Positions 21,544-33,962 of a stretch of 64,000 nt of DNA are shown here, in pieces; within the stretch, counting starts at the first letter, position 1; every line of letters begins with the position of its first letter. The position numbers and the translations under genes are program-made. This stretch comes from Eurosta solidaginis. Lineage: Eukaryota > Arthropoda > Insecta > Diptera > Tephritidae. Location of the stretch: contig NC_090322.1 of the NCBI RefSeq assembly GCF_040869045.1, positions 275,802,662 through 275,866,661 on the forward strand, written 5' to 3'. The notes beneath the pieces were generated by a model, which saw nothing but the letters and a program-made list of their open reading frames with translations, searched no databases and was not told the DNA's origin.

Positions 21544-21872
21544 ATAGTAGTTTTAAGGCAATCTGATATTTTAAATGTAAATAGTAACTTTGAAATAATT
21601 TGATTTTTTATGTAGATAATAGTTTTAAGATACATTTTTTATTCACACCTGAATTTGTGATATTTTGTTTACATGAAGTGATATTTTAATTTATGTTAAT
21701 AAAAACATGAATTTTTTTTAGTTAGCCTTAGTTAATTTAAAATAAGTGTACTCTGAATTTAAAATGGACTGAATATGAATTTAAATAAAAATTGTTTGTT
21801 ATCATCGTAAAACTAGAACTGCATATGTTGTAAAATATTATTTCTAACTACCCTAGCTTCTTCGTTTGCCAC

Positions 21873-23687
21873 TCAACCACCTTCATATGTTGTGCTATCT
21901 TGGAAATCGTCATTCGGGTTTTGATAGTCAGATATTTCTTCATCTGATAATTGAACATTATAAGATAAACAAATGTTGTGAAGAGCTGCGCATACGTTTA
22001 TTATTTGTGTAGCTTTCTTTGGCTCATAGTGGAGCGCACGAGCCCCTAACAAACACCTAAATCGATTTTTAAGGACTCCAATAGTACGTTCCACAATATT
22101 CTTTCCTTGGAAATGTTTTCTGTTAAACATACATTCTGCTGTTCCATCTTCTGGGTTTCGGTATGGCGTAAGCATATAAGGTTGTAGGGCGTAACCTGCA
22201 TCGCCTAAATGTTTACATATTTTACAACCATAAAATTATGAAAATAAGTTAAGCATTAAGGACTCCATACACCTCCTTGCTAACGTGAATATATTTCTTT
22301 TGTCTAATATATTTTTTGTTACACCGCTTTTTACAACACAAATATCTTTCTAATTGTTATATTCAAAACAATGAATATTCTTATTTTCAAGCTCACACTT
22401 AAATTTGTACGTATGCAATGCCATTGCATGTAAAAATCTAATGTTCGTATTACCGCCCCAAATTTCTAGTTGAATCACAGATTTCGTTGAAAATGGAATC
22501 TATTGGCTGCAGTGCTTTAACATGCAAAGGGATTTGTTAAATCTATACGACAGCAAAATACCCTGGCTGAGTTTAACACAAAATTTTTTTGTGTGTACAA
22601 CAAGCACATATAAATGTTCAACTTCTTTTGCAAATATCTCTTGACAAAAGCAACATTTTTTATTTTATATTTCGGATTCGCAATACTGGGTCCAAAGCAC
22701 ATCTTTTGACACCCCTCCAAATATTTTTGGGCGGGTATTAAGATCGTCATGCTGTCGTATTCATTTCCTAATAATTCATATGGAATACTGTGCCTTTGGG
22801 TAGACTTCAGAAATCACCAGGGACCATTTTCACGTTCACGAATAGGTGTATGGAGTACTTTACATACCTAATATTATATTTCTTTCACCCCTACGGTAGT
22901 CATCTTCCAATCGTGGTTTCAATGTGGACATGTTGAAAACGTTTGCATCGTGCGTTGCCCCCGGATACTTGGCATTGACATAGCGGATTCTCATGGCATT
23001 ATCGCAAACTTATGAAATAACAAAAATTATCAACTCCACGATATTTTCTTTGTAAAATACTTACTATCATTGCGTTCAAACTATAATATCCTTTGCGATT
23101 ATAGTACAAATGCTGAATGTCCTTTTTTGGAGGAACAATTTTGACATGCGTCCCGTCTATGCAACCTATCACGCCTGGTATTCCACTTTTTTTCAAAAAA
23201 ATAAAGCTTTGCTTGACGCTTTTCCTCCTCAGTATATTGAATTGTCACCCAATTTCTGCAAACGTATTCCTCCAAAGCTGGGAATACTTCAGATAAAACT
23301 AGGGATACTGTAGATTGGCCGAATCCTATATTAAAGTCATTGCCTACACTCAGCTGGTATGATCCGTGAGCACAGAACCGTAAAGTTGCTGCAAGCTTAT
23401 AGATGCCTTTCTAACACCAGGTTGTAGTTTGGCATCTAGCAATGCCAGTAAATCCACAAATGCAGCTTTTGGTAAACGAAAGTTTTTCAAAAATCTGTAT
23501 AAATGGGAGCTTTAATAAGTTTTTAACTTTAAGACAAATTAAATCCAGATAGTTACATGTGATCTTCCATTTCCAAAGGATTCGACGAATCCCTCAGCTT
23601 GCGTCTTTCCCTTGCCAGCTCTATTAACCTTGTATGTGCATCTTCATCTTCCTCACTATCACTTAACCAGAGCTCAACACAATCCAT
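21873..23687 (-). pseudogene. HARBI1-like transposase, multi-exon, disrupted
   Basis: From an ATG at 23687 (MDCVELWLSDSEEDED...) with a GTAACT donor after EMEDHM, then RLPKAAFVDLLALLDAKLQ, GNDFNIGFGQSTVS, VIGCIDGTHVKI (first catalytic Asp), NRKGYYSLNAMI, NAKYPGATHDANVF (second Asp region), a GTATGTAAA donor after RNIILG (about 22866), and finally GDAGYALQPYMLTPY, NIVERTIGVLKNRFRC (catalytic Glu) and ALHNICLSYN. Family knowledge: a DDE nuclease that cuts the element ends. Frame changes near 23330 and 23190, and an intron whose ends do not keep frame near 23030, indicate decay. About 400 nt of intron-like DNA lies at 22210-22860. Confidence 0.82.
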
Positions 23688-23999
23688 TTATAATATTTAT
23701 TATAAAATATCTAATTTAAATTTATTTTAAAAATGTTTTGTTATTTTGGTTTTATCAAACACGGCAAAAATGTAAACAAATGGTAAACAGCTGATTGCAA
23801 TTCAGCGAGTTTTCTTTTTTCTCGTCTTCTTGCAGCGAGTTATTCACAATGGTATTTTCGATCGAGTTACACAATACGAAAATAAAAGACAATCGACTCG
23901 GTCGACAAATTTCTATTCTACTGCTGATCGACACTCGCAATAGGGGTGATTATTCACCCCAGATTCGTAACTTCTCTTACTACTTTGTATCTGCAAGGT

Positions 24000-25370
24000 A
24001 CCCAGCCAGCATTTTTTGAAAATTTTGATCAAAAAATATTCAAATATCATACCATAAGATGATTAAAAACGTTCAAATTTAAAAGCATTTTCTGTTCGAA
24101 TATTAGCGTATCGTCGGGAGAAAAATGTACCATAAATGTGATTATTCTTGAATAATCATTTATGATTCATATTTCGAAACGCTTTTTATTCATATTTGAT
24201 ATCAAATTGAGCTTTAATTGTTTTAGAGTATTATTTGACTGCTTTTTACAGTCATTTTCTGATCATATTCGTGAATATATTTCAATCGTTTTGGTTTAGA
24301 TTTTTGATTCATTTTTGAATGCGATTATGATGCATTTATTCTTCATATCTCAGTAAAAATAAGATACTACATAATAATCTTATTTCATCAGGGGAAGAAC
24401 GCATGCGGAAGTGAGCTATTTGAACCACAGGTCACTCGCAAACAAACTTGACCGATATTCACCTGCGACTACAACATCAAACATCAGCTATGATCGTCAA
24501 TATCTTAAATTACGATACGGTACGGGATGTTGAAGACATATCCAGGTACATATGTCAAGAGAGTTTCACTTACCTGGTCAAATAGCTCACAACTTTTGTA
24601 TTGTCCAACTATTATGAATTATCTGGGAAGGTGGAGAAATGGTTGGGGAAATCTTCGGGCATGAGCAGCATTTCCATTAAATTGTCTTGAAGAATGTCTT
24701 AATAATAAACATTTTATATACATATTTTTTCTGAACTTCATGATTGAAAAAATGTGTGTATGTGAAAAAAATAAGTTTTTCAATGAAAAGTAAAATTTTA
24801 TCAAGTATAAAACTCATTATTCAGTTAACAAATATAGTCAGAAAAGATTCAGAAAGCTGAATTAAAAATGATTATAAATGTTTGATCACCTAAAGTAAAC
24901 ACATTTGATTCAAATATGATTCCAAAATGTGATTGAAAAACTATATTCAGTTTTTGATCATCAAAGGTATTCATATTTGATAATTTCTTTTGTTCAATTG
25001 TATGACAACTCATTATTTAGTCAGAAAGAAGAATCAAATTGTATTTATATGTAGGGAAATTCAAAATTTAATCATCAAAATGCCGTTTGGGGTAAATATA
25101 CACACAAAAAACATACATAGCATACACCTAAATACGCACATACTGCATGCCGGCACCTTGAAATGTCTAATTAAGCCTCGAAGCTATGAATTAAAATCTT
25201 TACTGACGTAAAAGAGCAGCTGCTTGTTATTTAAGAAGTTAATGGAGATGTCACGCCTGGATTGTTTTGCCCTCAACCGTACATAAATTCTGATTTGCAT
25301 TTACTTAAGGAAAGTTATAAATGCTAATATAAATGTTGCTACTGATATGCGGTTGTGTTGTATTTATTAC
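24000..25370. other. AT-rich DNA with no recognised gene
   Basis: Repeated short words such as TTTGATCA and TCATATTTGAT occur throughout 24020-24360 and 24840-25090, suggesting a degraded repeat. A GC-richer island at 24395-24660 includes a minus-strand CAG|GTAAGTG donor-like site near 24573, but no exon could be supported. Confidence 0.4.
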
Positions 25371-25374
25371 TTGC

Positions 25375-26770
25375 TTACTTACTTACTTAATTGGCGCTTA
25401 ACCGTCTAAACGGTTATGGCCGTCCAACAAGGCACGCCAGTCGCTCCTTCACTCCGCCAACCGGCGCCAATTGGTTACACCAAGGGAGTTTAAATCGTTT
25501 TTCACCTGGTCCTTCCAACGGAGTGGGGGCCGCCCTCTACCTATGCTTCCATAGGCGGGTTCCGATAGAAACACTTTCTTGGCCGGAGCATCATCTTTCA
25601 TTCGCATAACATGTCCTAGCCAGCTCAGCCGCTGCATTTTAATTCGCTGGACTATATTGATGTATGTGTATAGCTCGTACAGCTCATCATTAAATCTTCT
25701 TCGGTACTTGCCATCGCCAACGCGTAGAGGTCCATAAATCTTTCGAACAACTTTTCTCTCGAACACTCCTAAAGCCGCTTCATCTGCTGTTGTCATGGTC
25801 CATGCTTCTGCCCCATATAGCAGGACGGGTACGATAAGTGACTTGTAGAGTATGATTTTCGTTCGCCGAGAGAGGACTTTACTTTTCAATTGCCTACCTA
25901 GTCCAAAGTAGCATTTATTGGCAAGATTGATTCTTCGCTGTATTTAAGTGCTGATGTTGTTGCTAGTGTTGATGCAGGTTCCCAAATAAACGAAGTCTTT
26001 TACTATTTCGAAATTATGGCCGACAACAGTAGCGTGGTTTCCAAGGTGCGTATGCGCTGACTCTTTGCTGGACGACAGCAGGTCCTTCGTTTTGTCCTCA
26101 TTCACCATCAAACCCATCTTTACCGCTTTTTTTTCAGTTTGGAGTAAGCGCGGGTGTTTAGGCCGATGATATCAATGTCATCAGCATATGCCAGTAATTG
26201 CACACTTTTATAGTATATTGTTCCAGTTCTGTTAAGTTCTGCAGCTAGTATAATTTTCTCCAGCATCAAATTAAAGAAATCGCACGATAGGGGGTCACCC
26301 TGTCTGAAGCCTCGTTTTGTTTCGAACGGCTCGGAGAGGTCATTCCCAATTCTCACTGAGCTGATAGTATTGCTCAACGTCATTTTGCACAGCCGTATAA
26401 GTTTTGCGGGGAAACCAAATTCAGACATATAGGCAGCTCCTTTTCGTGCTGTCGAAGGCGGCTTTAAATTCACACGACACACAGTCGATTCTCTTTTCAA
26501 TGGTTTTTTCCAAGATTTGGCGCATTGTGAAAATCAGGTCGATGGTAGATTTACCAGATCTGAAGCCGCACTGATAAGGTCCAATCAGCCGGTTCACGGT
26601 TGGCTTCAGTCTTTCGCACAATACACTTGAAAGGACCTTATATGCGATATTAAGAAGGCTGATTCCACGATTGTTGGTGCATTTTGCAGTATCCCCCTTC
26701 GTGTGGACTGGGCAAAGAAGAAAGTTGTATTTATTACGAAAATGCAAATCAGGGAAGCTATTATATATTT
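25375..26770 (-). mobile_element. RTE/CR1-like non-LTR element, 5'-truncated, minus strand
   Basis: The minus strand carries RT and post-RT domain. Its 3' end (left side) has the sequence AACGGTTAAGCGCCAATTAAG followed by AAGT units (25370-25395), a simple-repeat tail. The 5' side is cut inside RT near 26725. Fragments of the same family occur near 32000, 34487-34640 and 55110-55330. Confidence 0.8.
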
Positions 26771-26780
26771 TTTTATTCAA
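25449..26780 (-). pseudogene. Non-LTR reverse transcriptase and C-terminal domain
   Basis: Motifs in order: KGDTAKCTNNRGISLLN, LIGPYQCGFRSGKSTIDLIF, a core Asp replaced region (CEFKAAFDS), GFRQGDPLSCDFFN, LLAYADDIDIIG (catalytic Asp pair), LMVNEDKTK, FVYLGTCI, LYKSLIVPVLLYGAEAWT, ERKVVRKIYGP and LSWLGHVMRM. RT would copy element RNA at the nick. Frame changes near 26440, 26130 and 25900 and the absent endonuclease make it inactive. The clade (RTE or CR1 side) is uncertain. Confidence 0.85.
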
Positions 26781-26939
26781 CTTCTTTTATTAATTAAGTG
26801 ATTTTAATGCGAAAACACATGTTAATGAAAATGTTAAAAATTGTTTCAAATGTAAAACCAACTCCGCACCAGACCTCATGCATTTAATTTAACTTTTACT
26901 CTCTGGCGTTTTATAAATTCCAAGGTCCTTGCTACTTAT

Positions 26940-27700
26940 TTAACTCTGATTTACGTCGTCTTGCTTCGTCGATACCGTTTTACTTGTTGTCGATAGCGGC
27001 GATGACGACAAATGCGACAATTGCCGCCTTTGAGCGCCAGATGCAGATGTCATTTCCACATTCCTTCCGCTTGGGCCGCTAGCAATTCACTGGCTAATAC
27101 AACAACAACAACATCAGCGGCAACAAACACAAATGTAACAATGTCAGGTAGGAAGCACGGAGTCGGGAAAATCAGTGAAATATCCGCTTCAGCTGAAGGC
27201 AATTTCGCAGAGCTTTCAATTGCTTATTGATTGACTGCCGCAACTGTATGCAGCATTATATTACAGTACAAACATACATACAGACACTTTGATGAAATCG
27301 AGTTTCAGACCTACGACAAGGTTTACAGTTCGAAGACTTGCGGCGCTGAATTGACAAACCAAGTGTGTTGATCGTCATTGCATCGAGTGTGCGACCGAGT
27401 GTGGAAACAACAACAGCAGCAGCACCAGCGTCAGCAGCACAGAAGTCTTACAACGTGGAACGCGCAGCGGATATTAATTTTAAGCGTGTGATAAATGCAA
27501 CGAGACGTGCTATTGAAAGGTGTACTTGTGTGAGAGCGTGTGTGCGTGTGTGTGTGTGTGTATACAGTTCGCGTTTTGCGTTTTGCATTGATTGCCGGCG
27601 CATTCCTCACCCCTATCACCTATATGGGGTCTTTCTATTCGTCATTCTTCTTAGTTTCTTCCTATTTTTTCACATGGCGCTTGAATTACGTTAATCGATG
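26940..27700 (+). other. GC-richer unique segment, candidate host 5' exon
   Basis: Unlike its surroundings this stretch is balanced in base content, with CAACAACAACAACATCAG and CAACAACAGCAGCAGC runs typical of fly untranslated regions, plus donor-like sites GTCAG|GTAGG (about 27149) and AAG|GTGTAC (about 27520). A GT microsatellite (27541-27561) follows. Frames at 27012-27230 and 27365-27694 have no domain. A host transcript start is possible but unproven. Confidence 0.3.
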
Positions 27701-28430
27701 ACGGAAATTAGTTTTTCCTTTTAGCGTTCATAGTTTCGTGCTTCAGATTTTTTAAATGAAAATTTCTTTGCCGGAAATTTATTTTGAAAAGGTGTTGATT
27801 TTGTCAAAAATGTAATAGTGGCCGGGAAATGAAGGACTGAAATTCCAGTTCTTGCAAAAATATGTCGGATGCATTTAAAAAATGATTGGATTACAAAATT
27901 GGTGAAATTGCTGTATAACCGCGTACAATACAAAAATATATACTTTCAACCAAAGCAAGTGTCAAATCCCTCCAAAAGGGTGCAATTATCAAATCTCCTC
28001 AACTGCGGATGGATGTAATTGAAGCAGAAAAGCGAGCCGAACTGTGAGAAAAAGGATATTGCACCGTGGGATTATCACTGCTATTTGTTGTTGCACTGAA
28101 CGATATGCTACTCGAACTCGATAAAAATGAAGTTAAAATAATATAATATGGAGAAAGCGTTGTTATCGCAGTTTCTGGCTACTTTTACTCAAAGCTAAAC
28201 GAAATCATGCCGCAGGCGCCCAGCAGCCACGTTTTTGGAAGCCGCAAATCGTAGCAACTATCCATGCAGTAAAATCATTTGCTTAGTGATAACTTCTGGT
28301 ACACCCGTTAGGTTACTTACCTGAGCGGCATCAAGCTGAGCAAACAAACCCAAATTTCGATTGCTTCCATTTAATGGTAGCAAAACTTACCTCTCGACGA
28401 AGATGAAGTTATTCTACATCGAAAAAACTG
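27701..28430. other. Unassigned DNA
   Basis: No domain, repeat partner or RNA gene recognised on either strand. Confidence 0.4.
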
Positions 28431-28960
28431 CATGCAAGACTGTAAATTTTATTGCCAACTAACAAAGTTAGAATAAACTCAGGCATAGAACTAAATTCTT
28501 TTATATCGCGTACATAAGACCCAGAGCGTACTGCACCACAGTTTGGTGGCTGGCCTAGAACAAGCAATCTAGCATTAAGGAACTAAAAAATGCAGCTATA
28601 GGTTCAGCCAATAGGCCAAGAGAGTTCAAATGCTGGAATGAAAAGAAGATGTCCAGCACATGTCGTCCATGCTGAACTTTCACAAGAAATTTAAGGCGAG
28701 GTTGCCCCAAAAATTGATTAGTTAGCCGGTACAGGATATGTTTATTGAGGTCGTCATTTCACTCAACTAGACGGGTCCTTCAGTGCAGGTGCAGGCGTCT
28801 TCTCCGGATATCTAAAAGTAGCACGTTCAGTGCTTTCCGAAATTCAGCCAGTATCTTCCAAGCGGAGGTACTATGAATAGGGAGGTCTCATTGCTTATTC
28901 TTAGAATGTCCCGTAATGAGTCTTAATCAGACACTAAACTTAAGAAAATCGGCATTTGGA
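28430..28960 (+). pseudogene. Non-LTR RNase H-region relic
   Basis: Scattered but ordered pieces: YCTTVWWLA (about 28530), typical of the end of an RT domain, then DGSFSAGAGVFSGYLKV (about 28770) and, in another frame, FRNSASIFQAEV (about 28840), which resemble the first two RNase H motifs of Jockey/I/R1-type elements. Heavy frameshifting indicates an old relic. Confidence 0.5.
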
Positions 28961-29139
28961 ATTGAGATTCTAAGGAAGCCTTGTATGATCACCAAACAAG
29001 CTTGGCAAAATTTATACTAAAATAGAGCTACCCCAGCAGGTCAAATAACTAATATTTAGAGTAATAACCACAATTTTAGGACACTGCCCCTTTAGTGTAC
29101 AAGCGGAATGAAAAAAAAAGCATCTTTAATGATTTATGT

Positions 29140-29565
29140 GGGAGTGGATTAGGGGGTCAGAATATACCCGCGGTAGGTATGCCTGTCGTAAGAGGCGGCT
29201 AAAATACCAGATTCAAGGGGCTGTGTAGCGCAACCTTTCAGGTTGCCAGCGCAATATAGAGCTCTCAAAACCCAATTGCCAACCTCACCTATCCGCGGCG
29301 AATCCTGTTTCACAACAGACGAGGGTCTGGCGACCCCAAGCTCCTCATGGAACTTGAGGGTGGGGAGGGAGAGATGGCCTGAAGGTTTAATGTGGCCATA
29401 TAAATCGTTCCCGACATGGTCGGGCTAGCGCCTTAATGGTCTGTGTTACCGGAGCGTACCGTATCTGTATCCGGCAAAGGACCATTACATTGATAACAAT
29501 CCCCAAAGCCTTCGGGGAGCAACCTTATCGCTACAAAAACAACAACAAGAACAACATAACCAAAT
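29140..29565 (+). repeat. SINE-like dispersed repeat ending in (AAC)n
   Basis: GC-rich unit starting GTCAGAATATACCCGCGGTA, with TGTAGCGCAACCTTTCAGG and TTCGGGGAGCAACCTTATCG, ending CTACAAAAACAACAACAAGA. I recognise this wording as a very common higher-fly repeat; whether it is a SINE or a non-LTR end is not settled here. Confidence 0.65.
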
Positions 29566-29953
29566 GGCTTGCATGTATAGAGAGTGTTTAAAAGTTCTAC
29601 AGAGCACTATGCCATCAACCAACCAATAACGTAAATATTAAAAAAAAATCGGGTATTTAGCTTTGGAAACGCATTCTTGCCAACTTTCTAGGAAGCCCAC
29701 CGTACTTCTGGATTAATCAACACATTTACATCTAATGGTAGAAACAGTGTAAATTTTGTTAACAGAACTGTCCTCTTGAAGCTTTATCAGAAAAATCTTA
29801 CTTCAGTCATCGTTCAAAATGTGGCTTAGAAATTGGCAGAGATAATTGCAAGATAACTCAGTTTGCATCGGAGAGACTATTTTAAAATTCCGGCATCGAG
29901 AAATAAAGAGTATATTAATCCTCAAATAAAAAACAGTTAGGCAAAACTGCGCT

Positions 29954-30741
29954 GGAATTCACTAACCTGTAGCGATGCGATTTGTAGAGATTTTAATTAA
30001 CGATTTTGTCGCTTGGCTTATCGATTGTGCTATTCACTAACTTAGTTGTAACGACTCCAAATAAATGACACTTAAATTTCGTTTTAATAGTAGAAAGGTG
30101 GCAGCACAGCTTAAAGAAACCTAAAAATTGCGAAAAGAACAAGAGGAATGCCAAAAATAAATAAATTCCGTATACTAACTGCTTTTAAGTCATTACTGTG
30201 CAAGTTTTTAGCTATTTTAATAAAAGGTAAGTAAATGCGATATTAATTTCTTTTTTTTTTCTCTGTTGATATCACAGTTATTCTTGTACCCCTTAATTGA
30301 CCATCAAGTTGACAAATAATATCATGAACCAAGTCTGGTGTTAGTCGGTACAGCTTTCGAAACTCCGCTGAATTCAAATGGAGTGGGTTATCTGCTTCTC
30401 TAAGCAGGCGTCTGTCCACTGGCGATGGACTTAGTAATTCTTCATCTTGTGATAAAACGTACGCCATGTACTCAAATGCCATTTGATTTACAAATAAAGC
30501 AACTTTTCGTGTTTGAAAGTATTTAATTAAAGTTCCGATTTTCTTTTTTAACTAAAATTACCAGAAATATAAATTTCGTGATTTTTAACGCAGCCACTTT
30601 ACTTGCCGTTTATTTAACAACACAGCTGATCGTCAAAAAACAAATATCGATACAAAATAGTAACTGAATAACGAAATCGTTATAATTATCGATTCGCAAA
30701 TAAAGTGATGGTAAATTTCGTTAAAAAAGTTGGTGAATTCC
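29954..30741. mobile_element. Non-autonomous Harbinger-like element with HARBI1 fragment
   Basis: GGAATTCACTAAC (29954-29966) faces GTTGGTGAATTCC (30729-30741), an inverted pair with one mismatch. A second ATTCACTAAC occurs at 30032, again a doubled left terminus as in the 20391 element. A HARBI1-like N terminus lies inside on the minus strand. No clear duplication, because the ends are themselves palindromic (GAATTC). Confidence 0.65.
30243..30482 (-). pseudogene. HARBI1-like transposase N-terminal fragment
   Basis: Starts at a true ATG (30482): MAFEYMAYVLSQDEELL, then RRLLREADNPLHLNSAEF and YRLTPDLVHDIICQLDGQL, the helix-rich N-terminal region of HARBI1-type transposases. The frame ends in a Lys-rich tail; the DDE core is missing. 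It may be one exon of a deleted gene. Confidence 0.75.
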
Positions 30742-33700
30742 ACTACTGATGTGGAGCGGTAAAATGGTAGCGCACACAGAGCTTAACCTCCCAGATGTAA
30801 GATGTAAGTTTTCTACTATTACATGCAAGTACTTAGACGGTTACGAGTATTTACATACATATATATGTATGTTCGTACATAAACAAAGAAGGCAAGATGC
30901 GGCTAAGCCAGTGGCGGGTATATATTATTTATAACTCCCTTCCATATAATTGCACTACAACGTGGCGACACTTCAATAGCCGAGTGTTATTTTGCTTAAG
31001 GAAGTTACTCTTCTACAAATAATTATTTTATAAGAGTTTGTTTTATTTTGTTAGCTTTTCGCTCTTATACTTTTTTCGTTGTGCTCTTATAATTGACAAG
31101 AAGAGCTTATGACCTTATTTTGGATGTTTAAATTTGTGATTTGTTGACAATTTGTACGCATTTCGTCGAGTTAAATGTCGGTTTGCTAAATTATGCTAAT
31201 GGATTTAAAAAAAAAAGCCAGCATTACGCTGAGATATACAAATTGGAAGAAATATATATGTACATATATATCGATGGTTTCTTAAAATATTTATACGTTA
31301 ACCTGCTTATGTAGGCAGAAATTGATATGTGCTCACAGTTTTGCTGGCTAATAAAAAGTTTTGCAAATTAATTTGTTTGCCTTAACTTAATTATATTTGC
31401 TAACGGTCCGTTGGTTGTGTGTGTATGTGTGTAGCCATCAAATTAAAGGTTTGATGATAAGCGAGAATATTTATTTATTAAACCAGGGAACGTACCGGTT
31501 AAAAGTTTTATTAAAAAAAAAACTTTTGGTGTACATTTTCCAAGCGGGCAATTTTTTAGGTAAAATTATTTTTAATAAGAAAATTTTAAACAGCTAAAAT
31601 CTGAGAAAGCTTTCACTTTCGTATATGCATTTAAACGGTTTTTTTTTGGATTTTAGAAGTGTATTTATTAAACCACAAAAGACATTGACCTAAAATCAAA
31701 ACTTGAAAAAAAGTTATTTCTATTTGTTTTACTTTGTGCAAATCTAATTTCTACCACAATACTTTCGGGAATAATTGAAAACTGTAATTGGAATTTTTTG
31801 AATTACATGACAAGAAATGCAAAAAGTAAGTAAAAACTTCCCATTTGTTAAAGGAACTGCAAATATATTAATTTGCACAATATTATTGGTATTAATTTGC
31901 ACAATACATCTGCACAAAGGTCGCAGTGCTTCCAGACCTATTAATATTGGTATTAATTTCTTACCTAAAGATCAGGTTAATAAAATCTCACGAGAGGAGT
32001 CATCTTGTACGGAACCTCGCTTGTTTCCGAATGGCTCGCAGAGATCATTTCAAATCCTTGCTGGAATGAACCAAACTCACCAAAGACGTTCGTGAAAATC
32101 TGATTAGCAAGTGTTAGTGTATCTAAAACCCGTCGTGAATAGCCAGAAAAGTTCTAGGAGGGATCACTTTTTCCAAGACGTGGACCTTTAAATTGGAAAG
32201 GCAATTGAAAAATAAATTTTCTTTTTTCAACGATCTAATATTACACTATGTAATAGCATATTTCCATTTAGAGCTTTATTGGAGATTTAGGTATCTGAAA
32301 GGATCTAACGTTAAATCTTGCAAATTTTATCATATCTTTTTAAATCTCGATACGGCGAAGATTTAAGTTAAATCTTGATTAAATCTGCAATCATTTGTTC
32401 AATCATTACAATATTTCAGGTATAGCAATTTTCAATTCATATGGAATGTAATTTTTTATAGGTGTGTGTATGTTTGAGAGCAGTTTTTAAATCACGGATG
32501 ATAGAAGTTTATTTTTTTTAAGAGGTTTTCAAGTTAAGATTTTTATTGGCAAACGTGAGTGAAACGCCCTTACTTACCAGGGAAGATCAAAAAGATAATG
32601 GTTTGATGTTCATTGGTATTTCCGAATGCCTGCAGTTATCGCTCACAAGAAAAACCTGGGCTTCTATTATCTTTTACGATGCGTGATCGAGACTTATTTT
32701 TTAAACCACAATGGCCCTGAAATAATGGATCAAATTAATAACAGATGTAAACAAGCGAAAAATAGTATTCTCTAAATCCATAACTTATTAGTAGTCCTGG
32801 AAAATATTAAAAAAAAGAGTAGTTATCGTTTGAGGGAAAAGGGTTTACAGTCACTGATCGTAAAACGCAATACGGACACTGATGAAATGATGAAAAATAT
32901 TACCTTTTGGTTGTTCAATTACTTTACCGATTGCTTTGAGGAAGTGGAATGAGAAATCTAAAAGTATTTTTCCCATTTTTTGTCAAGCAATGGAAAATTG
33001 AATTGATTTTTGCATTTTTCTTGGAAATGTTATGAATTCCTTTGATGTGGAGAAAAAGAATTCATTACCTCCCCAATTTATGAAGAATGTAATTGGTAAT
33101 ATAACTAAACTGCATTCACTCAGCTATGCCTATGATATGTACCTTTCAAATTTTTTAATTAAAAAATTAAAGTAGAAGCCTCGAATAAAATGATCACCAA
33201 AATATTGTTCTTAAGTAACATTTAGCAGATAAATAAAACAGAAAAATTTATTTCTTCTACGTGCATACATTTTTCCTTACGCAGGCTCTAAATTTTAAGT
33301 TGAGTATCATTTTTTTTGCTGTTTTTAAACTGCTTCTCAATAGAAATATATTCAATATCTCTGTCTCTCACACAAACTGATTATTCCTATTACAGTTAAG
33401 TAAACCAACAAAACACTGCCAACATTGAAGTTTAAGCCAAATACCCACTAAACGAAATTTCTTAAATTTTTCTGGTTGATAATGAAGCGTCAGCTTTATT
33501 TGCCTCTGAACAGATTTAAAATTACTTACATACATTGTTACTAACATACATATATTACTTAGTTCTTAATTAAGTCACTTACGTTAAAATGCAACACTTT
33601 GACCTCATACACAACCCTGGCCCCTTTTTCCTGTACACTTCAATTTGAGACGATGAGCGTCAATTTACCATAAGGCTGATCTAGTTTCGAGCATCTAATC

Positions 33701-33960
33701 TGCCACATAACACCTACACTTGCCACAGGCTTGTTTGTTGTGTTTGTACATATGTATGTAACAGGATTCATATATGTTTGTATGTTAGGAAGTATTTCTT
33801 GTTGTCGTATGTCTGAGCTTGAGCGAATGTGTTTGACTGGGAGTGTATTAACAATGCCCTAATGAGCATTTAAACTATCTTCCACTTGGCTAATTCCTGC
33901 TTAGGGGCTAAATTTCCCCCAACAATAGTGCGCTTATGCATTTATTTATATGCATATGTG
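30742..33960. other. Long AT-rich stretch, no gene
   Basis: Poly-A/T runs, TATATG microsatellites and no supported frame. One short relic at about 31994-32062 (next entry) is the only recognisable feature. Confidence 0.5.
31994..32062 (-). repeat. Short relic of RTE/CR1-like family
   Basis: Similar to 26289-26350 (TCACCCTGT...GCCTCGTTTTGTTTC versus TCATCTTGT...CCTCGCTTGTTTCC, then a shared GGCTCG-AGA block), the part encoding GFRQGDP. Heavily mutated. Confidence 0.55.
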
Positions 33961-33962
33961 TA

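Larger units (their letters stand above)
20391..23948. mobile_element. PIF/Harbinger DNA transposon carrying both its genes
   Basis: The ends CACCCCTATTGCGAGTGTCG (20391) and its perfect reverse complement (23928-23948, 21 bp) are flanked by the 3-bp duplication ATT (20388-20390, 23949-23951). Inside are a Myb/SANT-like gene on plus and a HARBI1-like transposase on minus, facing each other, which is the diagnostic two-gene layout. A second copy of the terminus (20451-20471) lies 60 bp inside the left end. Coding frames contain disruptions, so autonomy is doubtful. Confidence 0.92.

Noticed and set aside
31817..32095. 92-codon ORF with a hydrophobic segment
   Set aside because: The hydrophobic part is AT-rich low complexity and the rest overlaps an antisense RTE relic.
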